DNA of 64,000 nucleotides, from NCBI RefSeq assembly GCF_002502735.1, contig NZ_DAQC01000001.1:861229-925228 (forward strand), given 5' to 3'. The DNA comes from Methanoregula sp. UBA64. GTDB taxonomy: Archaea; Halobacteriota; Methanomicrobia; Methanomicrobiales; Methanospirillaceae. Positions 40,476 to 50,058 of the stretch are shown here, piece after piece. Below the pieces are notes generated by a model that saw only the letters and a program-made list of their open reading frames with translations, had not been told where the DNA came from and ran no database searches. A program made the position numbers and the translations under genes. Positions within the stretch are counted from its first letter, which is position 1; every line of letters starts with the position of its first letter.

Positions 40476-43070
40476 TTATTCCTTCCCCGCCACCGTCACG
40501 ATCACATCGCCGACCGTGATCATGTCGACCTTTGCGCCCTCTTCCACATAGGAATACTGCGGGGCAAACGCATCGGCCGGCACTTCGAGATCTTTGCCGT
40601 TCACCGTGATCGTTTTTGGCGGGTGGGCCAGCTCTTCGGCCGGGAGTGCCTTGACCGCGTCCATGAACGCTGCGGCATCCTTCCGGAAGGTCTTCCCTAC
40701 CACCGAGCGGTTGAACTCGATGCCCGAGACAACCTTGTCCAGGTGCGCCTTGTCCGTGCGCCAGTGCACGTCCGCGTTGATGGTGCGGGCCGTGTCGTTC
40801 TCATCGTTTGTTGTGTGCGGCGCATAGACCGTGACCTTCCCGAGCGGTGCGTTTAAGGCAAGGCCCTTGTCGTGCTTGTACTTGCGTACCTCGGCAACGA
40901 CTTTCACTAAGAGGTCGCCCTCGGCCTTTGCCGCCGGGTCGTCGAACGTGAAGTCCACCCACGGCTGCTTGTGCACGCTGCCCTTGTGGAGGTACGAGTA
41001 GCACTCCTCGGCAAAGTACGGGATGAATGGCGCGAGCATCCGGCAGAGCGCGTCGTACGCGGTAAAGAGCACCCGGCAGGCGCTCTTCCTTGACGCATCG
41101 CCGGCATAGAGCCGGCCTTTCGCGAGCTCGATGTAGTTGTCGGCAAGCACGTCCCAGGCAAATTCCCGGATGGCCTTAAGCGCCTCGTCGAACTCGTAGT
41201 TCTCCATCCGGGCGCTGACCGTTGCCACCGTATCAGAGAGCCGGGCAAGGAGCCAGCGGTCCGCAAGCGCTGTCACCGGCGCGTTCTCATCGATACCTTC
41301 CTTTTCGAGCTGCATGAGCGCGAACCGGAAGATGTTCCACATCTTGGTCTGGAACCGTGATGCCGCGATCACATCGTTCCACGAGAACATGATATCGGAG
41401 CCGAGCGCAGCTCCCGTTGCCGCCCACTGCCGGAGTGCATCCGCGCCGTACCGGCCAACAAGTTCTTCGGGCACGATCACATTCCCCCGGCTCTTGCTCA
41501 TCTTGAAGCCGTCCTCGCCGAGTACCATGCCGTTCACGAGAATCTGGTCCCAGGGCTTGCTGCCCGTCAGCGCAACCGAGCGCAGGATGGAGTAGAACGC
41601 CCAGGTCCGGATGATATCGTGGCCCTGCGGCCGGATCTGCGCCGGGAAGATCTTCGGCTTCCCCGAGCCGTCCCAGCCGGTAACGTTTAAGACCGAGATG
41701 GACGAGTCCATCCAGGTATCGAGCACGTCCTCTTCGCCCTTAAAGTCATTCCCGCCGCATTTCGGACAGGAGTGTTTGGGCTTGGTGAGCGTCGGGTCGC
41801 ACGGAAGATCCTTCTCGTCCGGCACCACGATCTCCCCGCATTTTGTACAGGACCAGACCGGGATCGGCGTTGCAAAGATCCGTTGCCGGGAGATGCACCA
41901 GTCCCACTCCATCTGGTCGATCCAGTTCTCCATCCGGCGCAGCATGTGCTCGGGGTACCATTTGATCTGGTGCGCTGCGTCCCGGATCTCCTGCTGCTTG
42001 ATCCGGATGAACCACTGCCGGTTCGAGAGGATCTCGATCGGCGTCTTGCAGCGCCAGCAGGTGCCCACGCGCTGCTGGAGTTTCTCCTGCTTTTTGAGGA
42101 TGCCGGCGGATTTCATGTCCGCGAGGATCGCCTTGCGGCACTCGGTCGATGAAAGGCCGGTATATTTCCCGCAGATCTCCGTCATCTTCCCCTTACGGTC
42201 GATGGCTTTTCTTAACGGGAGATTGTGCTGCTTCCACCAGTGGACATCCTGCTTGTCCCCAAACGTACAGATCATGACCGCGCCGGACCCGAACTTCGGG
42301 TCCACGGCCTCGTCCTGCACGACCGGGACCGCGTGGCCAAAGAGCGGCACCGTGAGGGTCTTGCCCTTTAAGGTGTGGTACCGGTCATCGGCCGGGTGGA
42401 CTGCCACCGCAACGCAGGCAGCAAGGAGCTCGGGACGGGTGGTCGCGATCTCGATGCCGTCGAAGTTAAAGAAGTTGAGCTGCGTCTCGCGGTCTTCGTA
42501 CGAGACCTCGGCAAACGCAATCGCCGTCTCGCACCGTGTACAGAAGTTCACCGGGTGCTCGTCCTGGTAGATGTAGCCGGACTTGTACATTTTCAAAAAC
42601 GAGAGCTGGGTCTTTGAGTAGTACTTCGGCATCATCGTGATGTACTCGTTAGACCAGTCCGTGGAGAACGCCATGCGCCGCAGGGTCAGGCGCATCTGCT
42701 CGATGTTTTTGATCGTGAGATCCCGGCACATCTTCCGGAACTCCTCGCGCGACACATCGTTTTTTGTGATGTGGTTGAGTTCCTCGACTTTTACTTCGGT
42801 CGGAAGGCCGTGGCAGTCCCACCCCTGCGGGAACATCACGTTATAGCCTTTCATCCGTTTGTACCGGGCGAAGAAATCGATATAACACCAGTTGAGCGCG
42901 TTTCCGATATGGAAATTGCCCGTTGGGTAGGGCGGGGGCGTATCGATCACAAACTGCGGCTTTTTCGAGTTGTGGTCAAAATAGTGGTCCTCGTCGCGCC
43001 AGGTTTTACGCCAGCGCTCCTCCACCTCGGCAAAATCGTAATTTTTGGGAAGTTCGTCAGAGGAAGCCAT
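40476..43070 (-). CDS. valS: Valyl-tRNA synthetase
   Basis: 864 residues from ATG 43070 (MASSDELPKNYDFAEVEERW); eight extra residues from 43094 are unlikely. The HIGH motif is PTGNFHIGNA (near residue 55) and KMSKS is intact in GFKMSKSRGNV. The editing domain (ATTRPELLAACVAVAVHP) and zinc-binding knuckles (CWRCKTPIEI; CTKCGE and CPKCGG) are present. It charges tRNA-Val. It is transcribed away from the divergent DUF92 gene. Confidence 0.97.
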   Translation of the reverse strand: MASSDELPKNYDFAEVEERWRKTWRDEDHYFDHNSKKPQFVIDTPPPYPTGNFHIGNALNWCYIDFFARYKRMKGYNVMFPQGWDCHGLPTEVKVEELNHITKNDVSREEFRKMCRDLTIKNIEQMRLTLRRMAFSTDWSNEYITMMPKYYSKTQLSFLKMYKSGYIYQDEHPVNFCTRCETAIAFAEVSYEDRETQLNFFNFDGIEIATTRPELLAACVAVAVHPADDRYHTLKGKTLTVPLFGHAVPVVQDEAVDPKFGSGAVMICTFGDKQDVHWWKQHNLPLRKAIDRKGKMTEICGKYTGLSSTECRKAILADMKSAGILKKQEKLQQRVGTCWRCKTPIEILSNRQWFIRIKQQEIRDAAHQIKWYPEHMLRRMENWIDQMEWDWCISRQRIFATPIPVWSCTKCGEIVVPDEKDLPCDPTLTKPKHSCPKCGGNDFKGEEDVLDTWMDSSISVLNVTGWDGSGKPKIFPAQIRPQGHDIIRTWAFYSILRSVALTGSKPWDQILVNGMVLGEDGFKMSKSRGNVIVPEELVGRYGADALRQWAATGAALGSDIMFSWNDVIAASRFQTKMWNIFRFALMQLEKEGIDENAPVTALADRWLLARLSDTVATVSARMENYEFDEALKAIREFAWDVLADNYIELAKGRLYAGDASRKSACRVLFTAYDALCRMLAPFIPYFAEECYSYLHKGSVHKQPWVDFTFDDPAAKAEGDLLVKVVAEVRKYKHDKGLALNAPLGKVTVYAPHTTNDENDTARTINADVHWRTDKAHLDKVVSGIEFNRSVVGKTFRKDAAAFMDAVKALPAEELAHPPKTITVNGKDLEVPADAFAPQYSYVEEGAKVDMITVGDVIVTVAGKE

Positions 43071-43203
43071 TCCGTACCGGATTGGTTGTTGCACAAAATA
43101 TACTTAATCGCAAAAAACCGGCGCGGGAATGCGGGCGGGCCGGGACCCGGACGAATGAAATGACGATAAGACTCTTGTCATACTAAAACAAATATCTGGA
43201 ACA

Positions 43204-44421
43204 ATGGCGAAGCAGCGGGGACTCGGCTACGCGGCTGCAATCACCGGAGGTATCATCCTTGCCGGCCCGTACGTGCTGCCCCCGTGGTTCATGGCGCTCG
43301 TGATCGCCTTTTTTGCGCTCATCCTCTGGCGCTTCTTTGATCTCAAGTATTTTGCCTACGTTACCTGTATCCTCGCGGCCCTGTACGGCGTCGGGCTCCT
43401 CCCGTTTTTGGTGCTTGCCACAACGCTTGCCATGATCGCCCTTGGCGAACTTGTCTTCCAGAGCGGGACCGACGACCTCAACACCTATCTCTATTACATC
43501 ATCACGACCGCATGGGCGGGGATGCTTGTCATGGTCTACCTCCACGAGCACGCGCTCCTGATGGTGATCTTCGGTATCATCGCCGCGGTGCTCTTGAAAG
43601 TGATCCTCTTAAAGTTCGAGGACTCGCTGGTGCTCGAAGGGATCGGGATCGCGATGACAATGTATCTCATAAAAGAGCTCAACTACACGGTCGATATCGA
43701 GATCGTGATCGTTGCGGTGGTCATCGCGTTTGTCTTCGGGTACTTCGCGTTCCGGGCAAAGACTGCCGACCTATCGGGGCTCTTTTCCATTGCGCTCGTG
43801 GGCGTTATCCTCCTCGTCTTTGCCGATGCAACGTGGCTTCTGGTCATGCTCACGTTCTTTATCCTCGGTTCGCTCTGCACCCGGTACAAGTTCGAGTACA
43901 AGAAACGGATCGGGGTCGAACAGGGGCAGAGCGGGGCACGCGGGTACCGGAACGTCTTTGCAAACGGGATCGTTGCCTGCGCGGCAGCTGTGCTGTACGG
44001 CGTCTTTGTCCAGCCGGTCTTTATCGTGATGTACGTCGGGAGCGTTGCAACCGCGGCAGCCGATACGATGGCAAGCGAGATCGGGGTGACCGGCGGGATT
44101 CCCTACATGATCACCACGCTGCGCAAGGTTCCGATCGGGACCAACGGCGGCGTATCGCTCAAAGGGGAACTGGTCTGCATCCTCGGGAGTTTTATTGTCT
44201 CGCTTGTGGCGCTCGCCTTAAACATCATCACCCCGTGGATGCTCGTGGTCTGCACGATCGCCGGCTTTGTCGGCACGAACCTTGACAGCCTGATCGGGGC
44301 GCTGTTGGAGAACAAAGGGTTCCTCGGAAATGCGGGCACAAATTTCCTTGCAACGCTCGGCGGCGGGCTTGTGGCGGTAGGGCTGTACTGGATGCTTGTT
44401 ACGCACGGGGTTGTGTGGTAA
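43204..44421 (+). CDS. DUF92-family integral membrane protein
   Basis: 405 residues, about ten membrane helices. The DUF92 part covers the C-terminal 250 residues: GQSGARGYRNVFANG, then SVATAAADTMASEIG, GGIPYMITTLRKVPIGTNGGVS and VGTNLDSLIGALLENKGFLGNAGTNF. Plant members are phytyl-phosphate kinases and the fold is related to CDP-alcohol/cytidylyl enzymes, so a role in isoprenoid-lipid precursor phosphorylation is plausible. The N-terminal five helices are extra, as in many archaeal members. Confidence 0.88.
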   Translation: MAKQRGLGYAAAITGGIILAGPYVLPPWFMALVIAFFALILWRFFDLKYFAYVTCILAALYGVGLLPFLVLATTLAMIALGELVFQSGTDDLNTYLYYIITTAWAGMLVMVYLHEHALLMVIFGIIAAVLLKVILLKFEDSLVLEGIGIAMTMYLIKELNYTVDIEIVIVAVVIAFVFGYFAFRAKTADLSGLFSIALVGVILLVFADATWLLVMLTFFILGSLCTRYKFEYKKRIGVEQGQSGARGYRNVFANGIVACAAAVLYGVFVQPVFIVMYVGSVATAAADTMASEIGVTGGIPYMITTLRKVPIGTNGGVSLKGELVCILGSFIVSLVALALNIITPWMLVVCTIAGFVGTNLDSLIGALLENKGFLGNAGTNFLATLGGGLVAVGLYWMLVTHGVVW

Positions 44422-44567
44422 ATACAGGACGCGATCGCTCAACAATAGTTTGTCGGCAGGTTTTGTTTCCCTAAACCCTGCATGAAACGCTGAATTCTCT
44501 GGAGGATTTCGATCTGCCCCTGATTCATCATAGGACAATTTTGAAGGGGGCCCTGTTTTTTATTTAT

Positions 44568-44582
44568 TATCCTCATAGGATA
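44568..44582 (+). promoter_or_regulatory. Palindrome upstream of sugar-nucleotide operon
   Basis: TATCCT-CAT-AGGATA is a perfect 15-base interrupted palindrome about 90 bases before the first gene of the operon. The SD AGGTGAC stands immediately before the ATG at 44672. It may be an operator; no regulator is known. Confidence 0.35.
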
Positions 44583-44671
44583 GAGAAAATTCATCTTTTT
44601 TGTTCGGACAACAATATTACCCCATGAGAAAAATACATACTGTAAGGGTATATTTTCCAACCAGGTGACAA

Positions 44672-45268
44672 ATGAACCAATACGGAAAGAACCAAATTGG
44701 TGATGGGGCCCAGATTTTTGAACCCGTCATCATCGGTTTCCCCTCACGGGAGTACCTTGGAAAGACTGATTACACTGGTACGGTGATCGGAAAGAATGCT
44801 ATACTGCGGCCTGGCACGGTAATCTATTGCGCAGTCACAATCGGGGACAATTTCTCAACCGGCCATAACGTAATAATCCGGGAAAAGACCACGATCGGCA
44901 ATAATACCGCAATCGGGACTGCCACAATTATTGAGGGTACAAGTTCGGTGGGAAATAACGGGCGAATCCAAAGTATGGTTTTCATTCCCACGAACACGGA
45001 GATTGGCGATAATGTCTTTATCGGGCCTAACTCTGTTTTGACTAACGACCGTTACCCGCCGTTTGGCAAACCGTCACTAATCGGGCCAGTGCTTGAAGAC
45101 AATACAACGATTGGTGCCAATGTCACAATCCTGCCGGGGGTCCGTATCCATGAAGGGGCGGCGGTTGCTGCCGGTTCGGTTGTGACAAAGGATGTGCCGC
45201 CGGGAGTGCTTGCCATAGGTGCTCCTGCACGGTTCCGTGAACTTCCAAAGGAGATGAGACGCATATGA
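44672..45268 (+). CDS. Hexapeptide acetyltransferase (WbpD-like)
   Basis: 198 residues of left-handed beta-helix repeats (IGDGAQIF, VIGKNAILRPGTVIY, IGDNFSTGHNVIIREKTTIG). The catalytic His is probably in GHNVIIRE. NDRYPPF and PGVLAIGAPAR are typical of UDP-2-acetamido-3-amino-glucuronate N-acetyltransferases. It is the last enzymatic step of the pathway encoded by the next three genes but the first gene of the operon, and overlaps the aminotransferase gene by four bases. Confidence 0.9.
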   Translation: MNQYGKNQIGDGAQIFEPVIIGFPSREYLGKTDYTGTVIGKNAILRPGTVIYCAVTIGDNFSTGHNVIIREKTTIGNNTAIGTATIIEGTSSVGNNGRIQSMVFIPTNTEIGDNVFIGPNSVLTNDRYPPFGKPSLIGPVLEDNTTIGANVTILPGVRIHEGAAVAAGSVVTKDVPPGVLAIGAPARFRELPKEMRRI

Positions 45269-46359
45269 TGCAGATCCCCATAGCCCAGCCACGGGCAGAT
45301 GCAGAAGAAATTGAAGCGGTCACCCGGGTTCTCCGGTCCGGTATGTTCGCCCAGGGACCGGTTGTTGCAGAGTTCGAAAAGGAATTTGCCCGGTATTGTG
45401 GTGTTAAGAATGCAATTGCCGTGAACAGCGGTACGGCAGCACTTCATGCCGCGCTGGCTTCTGCCGGTATCGGTCCCGGGGATGAAGTGATCGTTCCGAC
45501 ATTCTCCTTTATTGCGACTGCAAGCTGCGTTTCCATGTGCGGGGCGCGGCCGGTCTTTGCCGATGTGGATCCGGGGTATTTCACCATCGATCCCGATACG
45601 GTGAAAAAACTCTTTACCCGGTCCACAAAAGCCGTTATCGGGGTGCATCTCTTCGGCCAGCCCTTTGATATCGATCCCATAGAGGAGCTCTGTTCCGAAC
45701 ACGATGCCATTCTTATCGAGGATGCAGCTCAGGCTCATGGATCCGTATACAAGGGAAAGAAAGCAGGGGGATGCGGGGCTGCAGGATGTTTCTCGTTCTA
45801 TCCCACAAAAAACATGACCACCGGGGAGGGCGGCATGGTGACCACAGACGATGATGAGTATGCAGGAAAGATCCGCAGGTTCATCAACCACGGCCAGAGC
45901 GAGAAATATCTCCACACCTCCATCGGGTATAACTACCGCATGACCGACATCAGCGGGGCAATCGGTCTTGCACAGCTGGGAAAACTGGATGGATTCAACA
46001 AACGCCGCATCCATAATGCCGGGTATTACGATCGTCACCTGAAAAAGACCGGGATTCTATTGCCGGCACAGAGAAAAGACTGCACTCACGTCTTCCACCA
46101 GTATGTTGTCCGGGTAACAAAGGACTGTTCATTGTCCCGGGAACCGCTCATGGCAGCTTTAAAAGAGAAGGGTATCGGGACTGCCGTGCATTATCCCATT
46201 CCCATCCATTGCCAGCCGGTGTATAAACCAATATCCGGAAAAACCCATTGCCCGGTTGCCGAAGAACTTGCCGGCCAGGTGATGAGTCTGCCCGTCCACC
46301 CGCAGGTGAGCGACGAACAATTGCAGTATGTCTGCGAGACGCTCAACGGGATGATCTGA
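45265..46359 (+). CDS. DegT/DnrJ/EryC1 sugar aminotransferase (WbpE-like)
   Basis: 364 residues. PLP-dependent: the Schiff-base lysine lies in SFYPTKNMTTGEGG (near residue 185), and EDAAQAHGS precedes it. It should transfer an amino group from glutamate to the 3-keto sugar nucleotide made by the neighbouring oxidoreductase. The ATGs at 45265 and 45268 are equally possible. It overlaps both operon neighbours closely. Confidence 0.93.
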   Translation: MMQIPIAQPRADAEEIEAVTRVLRSGMFAQGPVVAEFEKEFARYCGVKNAIAVNSGTAALHAALASAGIGPGDEVIVPTFSFIATASCVSMCGARPVFADVDPGYFTIDPDTVKKLFTRSTKAVIGVHLFGQPFDIDPIEELCSEHDAILIEDAAQAHGSVYKGKKAGGCGAAGCFSFYPTKNMTTGEGGMVTTDDDEYAGKIRRFINHGQSEKYLHTSIGYNYRMTDISGAIGLAQLGKLDGFNKRRIHNAGYYDRHLKKTGILLPAQRKDCTHVFHQYVVRVTKDCSLSREPLMAALKEKGIGTAVHYPIPIHCQPVYKPISGKTHCPVAEELAGQVMSLPVHPQVSDEQLQYVCETLNGMI

Positions 46360-46360
46360 C

Positions 46361-47278
46361 ATGGATGTCGGCGTTATCGGGGTAGGGGCGATGGGCAGGA
46401 ACCATGCCCGCGTCTATTCAGAACTAAAGAATGTCGATACCCTCCATCTCTTTGATGTAAACCACGCTGCAGCAGAAGAGCTGGGAAAGAAATTCGAAGC
46501 GCACGTTGCAGGATCGATGGATGAACTATTGGACGCCTGTGACGCGGTGAGTCTCTGCGTCCCGACACCGTACCATTACAAGACTGCAAGCGAGGTAATC
46601 CGCCACCATGTGCCGGTCCTGATAGAAAAACCGATCTGCCTTACTACGGAAGAGGCGACCGCACTGGTAAGGAGCATTCCGGAGGATCTCGTGGTCGGGG
46701 TCGGCCATATCGAGCGGTTCAACGCGATCATCCCGGAACTTACCCGGATAGTCCATCATCCCTGTTATGTAGAGATCAGCCGCCACAACCCGGCATCTTC
46801 CCGGGTCACCGGCAGCACCGTTGTTGAGGACCTGATGATCCATGATATCGATCTTATATTCAGTCTCATCCCGGCAAAAACCTGGTCGGTACTGAGCACA
46901 GGTAATGCAGATGTTGCTGCTGCCCTCTTTACGATTAACGATAATCCGGTCTATCTTTCTGCGAGCAGGAAAGCCTCCAAAAAAGTCCGATCTATCTATA
47001 TTGAGGAAGAAGATTTCACAATCGAGGGTGATTTCATGCACCAGGAGATCTATATCCACCGCAAACCCGGGAAGATTAGTTTCGAGGATGCACGATATAC
47101 CCAGGACAGCGTTATGGAAAAAGTACTGGTAAACCAGGTTGAACCGTTAAAGCGGGAGCTCTCCACATTCCTTGATTGTGTCAAATCCGGAAACAAATTC
47201 CCCGTCAGCCCCGAACAGGGTCTTTTTAACCTGCAGGTCTGCGAGACCATTACCCGTAATTTCAGGAAGGCAGCATAA
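46361..47278 (+). CDS. Gfo/Idh/MocA-family sugar-nucleotide 3-dehydrogenase (WbpB-like)
   Basis: 305 residues. N-terminal Rossmann domain (GVIGVGAMGRNHARVY), the EKPICLT segment with the conserved EKP, and a HDIDLI catalytic region. It oxidises the 3-hydroxyl of UDP-GlcNAcA, providing the aminotransferase substrate. It starts one base after the previous stop region and precedes the UDP-sugar 6-dehydrogenase by two bases. Confidence 0.9.
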   Translation: MDVGVIGVGAMGRNHARVYSELKNVDTLHLFDVNHAAAEELGKKFEAHVAGSMDELLDACDAVSLCVPTPYHYKTASEVIRHHVPVLIEKPICLTTEEATALVRSIPEDLVVGVGHIERFNAIIPELTRIVHHPCYVEISRHNPASSRVTGSTVVEDLMIHDIDLIFSLIPAKTWSVLSTGNADVAAALFTINDNPVYLSASRKASKKVRSIYIEEEDFTIEGDFMHQEIYIHRKPGKISFEDARYTQDSVMEKVLVNQVEPLKRELSTFLDCVKSGNKFPVSPEQGLFNLQVCETITRNFRKAA

Positions 47279-47280
47279 CC

Positions 47281-48720
47281 ATGCCCCGGGATTTATCTTC
47301 AACACTTGTTCAACGGGGAGCAATCAGGACGATTGGTGTTGTAGGGATGGGGTACGTCGGTATCCCCGCAGCAATGCTCTTTGCGGATGTTGCGCATTTT
47401 GAAAAGGTCTGGGGGTTCCAGAGGGCATCGGAGACTTCCAGGTACAAGATCGAGATGCTGAACCGGGGCGAGAGCCCCTTAAAAGGCGAGGAGCCGGGAT
47501 TAGAGGACCTGATTAAAAAGGTGACTGCTGCAGGGAAGTTCGAATGTACCGCGGATTTTTCGAAGATTTCACAACTCGATGCAGTGACACTTGCCATCCA
47601 AACACCATTCTTAAACAAGAGCGATCTTCTTCCGAATTTTTCCGCACTCAAAGAAGGATTAAAAAATGTGGGCAGATATCTCCAGCCGGGGATGCTTGTT
47701 GTCCTCGAATCCACCGTGACCCCGGGAACAACCTCCGGGTTTGCCCGGGAGATCCTGGAAACGGAATCCGGTCTTGTTGCCGGCACTGATTTCGCCCTGG
47801 CCCATGCACCGGAACGCGTGATGGTCGGCCGTCTCCTCAAAAACCTCCGGGAGCACGACCGTATTGTCGGGGGGATTGACACGGCAAGTACCCTGCGGGC
47901 AACGGAACTCTATTCGCCCATCCTCACAAAAGGAAGGGTTATTCCGATGAGTGCCACCGCTGCCGAAGTGACAAAAACCACCGAGAACACATTCCGGGAT
48001 CTCCAGATCGCTGCCATGAACGAGCTGGCGCTGTACTGCGAGGCGATGGGGATCAATGTGTACGATGTCCGGACCGGGGTTGACAGCCTCAAGGGGGAAG
48101 GGATTACCCGGGCCATGCTCTGGCCGGGTGCCGGTGTGGGCGGCCACTGCCTTACCAAAGATACTTACCATCTTGAACGGGGCGTGCAGGTCTTGGGAAA
48201 AGATCTGCTTGATTACCCGGCCGGCGAACCTTCGCTCTATGTACTTGCCCGGCATGTCAACGATTTCATGCCGGTCCACATGCTCAACCTGACCCGGCAG
48301 GGTCTCGAACGTGCCGGCAAGCAGCTTAACGGAACAAAGATCGCACTCCTGGGCTGGGCATTTATCGCAAATTCGGATGATGCCCGGGACCCCCCTTCCG
48401 AGCCGTTCCATGAAAAAGCGGTTGCTGCCGGAGCAAACGTTGCCGTGCACGATCCCTGGGTCCGGTCCGCCCCGGGAGTTGAGATCGAACACGATATGGA
48501 AAAGGTTCTTTCGCATGCCGATGCAGTTGTCATCTTCACCGGCCACACGGAGTACAAATCTCTCCACCCAGATAAGGTGAAAAAAGCGTGCGGCAGGGAT
48601 CACCCGGTCATTATTGATGGCCGGAACGTGATCGATCCGGATGCCTTTATCCGGGCCGGATTTGTATACAAGGGGATCGGACGCGGGGACAAGAACGCGC
48701 ACCCAATCGCAGATAACTAG
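47281..48720 (+). CDS. UDP-N-acetyl-hexosamine 6-dehydrogenase (WbpA/WecC-like)
   Basis: 479 residues. Rossmann start GVVGMGYVGIPAAMLF, the ESTVTPGTT motif, and the catalytic Cys in GAGVGGHCLTKDTYHL (about residue 283). It performs the double oxidation of C6 to a uronic acid, the first step of the pathway. With the other three genes it completes synthesis of a UDP-diacetamido-uronic acid, a sugar used in methanogen N-glycans and bacterial O-antigen. The glycosyltransferases must be elsewhere. Confidence 0.93.
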   Translation: MPRDLSSTLVQRGAIRTIGVVGMGYVGIPAAMLFADVAHFEKVWGFQRASETSRYKIEMLNRGESPLKGEEPGLEDLIKKVTAAGKFECTADFSKISQLDAVTLAIQTPFLNKSDLLPNFSALKEGLKNVGRYLQPGMLVVLESTVTPGTTSGFAREILETESGLVAGTDFALAHAPERVMVGRLLKNLREHDRIVGGIDTASTLRATELYSPILTKGRVIPMSATAAEVTKTTENTFRDLQIAAMNELALYCEAMGINVYDVRTGVDSLKGEGITRAMLWPGAGVGGHCLTKDTYHLERGVQVLGKDLLDYPAGEPSLYVLARHVNDFMPVHMLNLTRQGLERAGKQLNGTKIALLGWAFIANSDDARDPPSEPFHEKAVAAGANVAVHDPWVRSAPGVEIEHDMEKVLSHADAVVIFTGHTEYKSLHPDKVKKACGRDHPVIIDGRNVIDPDAFIRAGFVYKGIGRGDKNAHPIADN

Positions 48721-48728
48721 ACAAATTC

Positions 48729-48739
48729 TCTTTTTTTTC
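48729..48739 (+). terminator. T-run after the sugar operon
   Basis: A run of eight Ts begins about ten bases past the stop codon and fits an archaeal terminator. Confidence 0.5.
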
Positions 48740-48864
48740 TAGGATACTACCTGATGCGAACGAAAGGTTGGATAAAGTCCGGTCTTTTTTTAACGAGAAA
48801 TTCAACAGGAGCTAGCGTTTCTCATAAGACAACCCTACGATTTTGGATCTAAAAAAAAGGATAA

Positions 48865-50058
48865 TTACTTCATCTTAATAAACCGCAGCACATCCGCGAG
48901 CCCCGCCCGCTTCCCGTAGGTCAGCATGCCCATCCGGAAGATCCGGGCAGCAAGCCGGGTGAGGACGATGATCGAAAGAACGAGGATCGCCATGGAAATC
49001 GCGATCTGGTACGGCGGCACGGAAACGAGCGTGAGCCGGACCATGCCGATGAACGGCGCGGTGTAGGGGAAGTAGGTCAAAAACTGCATCGCTGCCGAGT
49101 TCGGGTCCGCGAGGAGGAACTGGAGGAATATGAGCGGGAAGACCGCGAACATGGAGAAGATCGCAGAGACCTGCTGGGCCTCGCGGACCGAGGGGGCAAG
49201 CGACGCGGTGCAGGCAATCGAGACCGAGAAGAGGAAATACCCGAGCACAAAGTACACGACCGCGATGCCGACAAGGCCCGAGATCTGGAGCCCGGAAAAG
49301 ATCGTGGCAAGGGGCGTTGCCGCGACAATGAGGAGTGCGATTGCTATCCAGACCCCCATCTGGAGCAGGCTCACCGCCGCATACCCGAGGATCTTTCCTG
49401 CGAGCAGATCTTCGGCCGAGCAGTACGAGAGCAGGAACTCCCCGCGCCGGCTCTCCTTCTCTTCCCCGATTCCCTGCATCAGGTAGCCGGACGAGGTCAA
49501 AATCCCGAGCGCAAGAACCATGGTCATCGCAAACGGCAGGATGAAGCCGGCGAGTTCCTGGCTTCCTTTGGGATTGCCGGACTCATCGAGCACGATCACG
49601 GACGGGGTGGCTGGGGTGAGAACGGCCTGCGCAGCTTCCTCGGATACGTTCTCGTGCCGCAGGACATTCTTTGCCAGGAATTCCTGCACAGCAGTATTCG
49701 AACCGGCCGATCCCATCAGCGACGCGTCCATGGTGTAGACCGAGAGCGTCCCGTTGTGGAGGTAATCGGCCGGGATGACCACGAGCGTGTGGATCTGCCC
49801 GGCAACGAGCGCTGCCTTACCGGCCGCGAGATCCGCGTACGGGACATAGCCCGGCGAGGGCTCGACAAACCCAGTCCCGTCCACATAGCCGGTTGTCTGG
49901 TTTGCCATGGCCGACCCTATGCCGGCGCCCGTATAGAGCGAGAGCCCCATGATGACGAGGATCAGGAGCGGCAGCCCGAGCGTCCCGAGAATGAACCCCT
50001 TGCGCCGGACGGTTTTTACGAATTCGAACTTTGCAACCACGAGCGCTTTTTTGGTCAT
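48865..50058 (-). CDS. ABC-2 type exporter permease
   Basis: 397 residues. One helix at the start (GFILGTLGLPLLILVIMGL), a large outside domain (about residues 50-170), then five helices. This is the NatB/ABC-2 layout; GIGEEKESRRGEFLLSYCSAEDLLAGK is the characteristic segment between the second and third helices. It overlaps the ATPase gene by four bases, so they form one exporter. Substrate unknown; sodium, lipids and peptides are the usual options. Confidence 0.88.
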   Translation of the reverse strand: MTKKALVVAKFEFVKTVRRKGFILGTLGLPLLILVIMGLSLYTGAGIGSAMANQTTGYVDGTGFVEPSPGYVPYADLAAGKAALVAGQIHTLVVIPADYLHNGTLSVYTMDASLMGSAGSNTAVQEFLAKNVLRHENVSEEAAQAVLTPATPSVIVLDESGNPKGSQELAGFILPFAMTMVLALGILTSSGYLMQGIGEEKESRRGEFLLSYCSAEDLLAGKILGYAAVSLLQMGVWIAIALLIVAATPLATIFSGLQISGLVGIAVVYFVLGYFLFSVSIACTASLAPSVREAQQVSAIFSMFAVFPLIFLQFLLADPNSAAMQFLTYFPYTAPFIGMVRLTLVSVPPYQIAISMAILVLSIIVLTRLAARIFRMGMLTYGKRAGLADVLRFIKMK

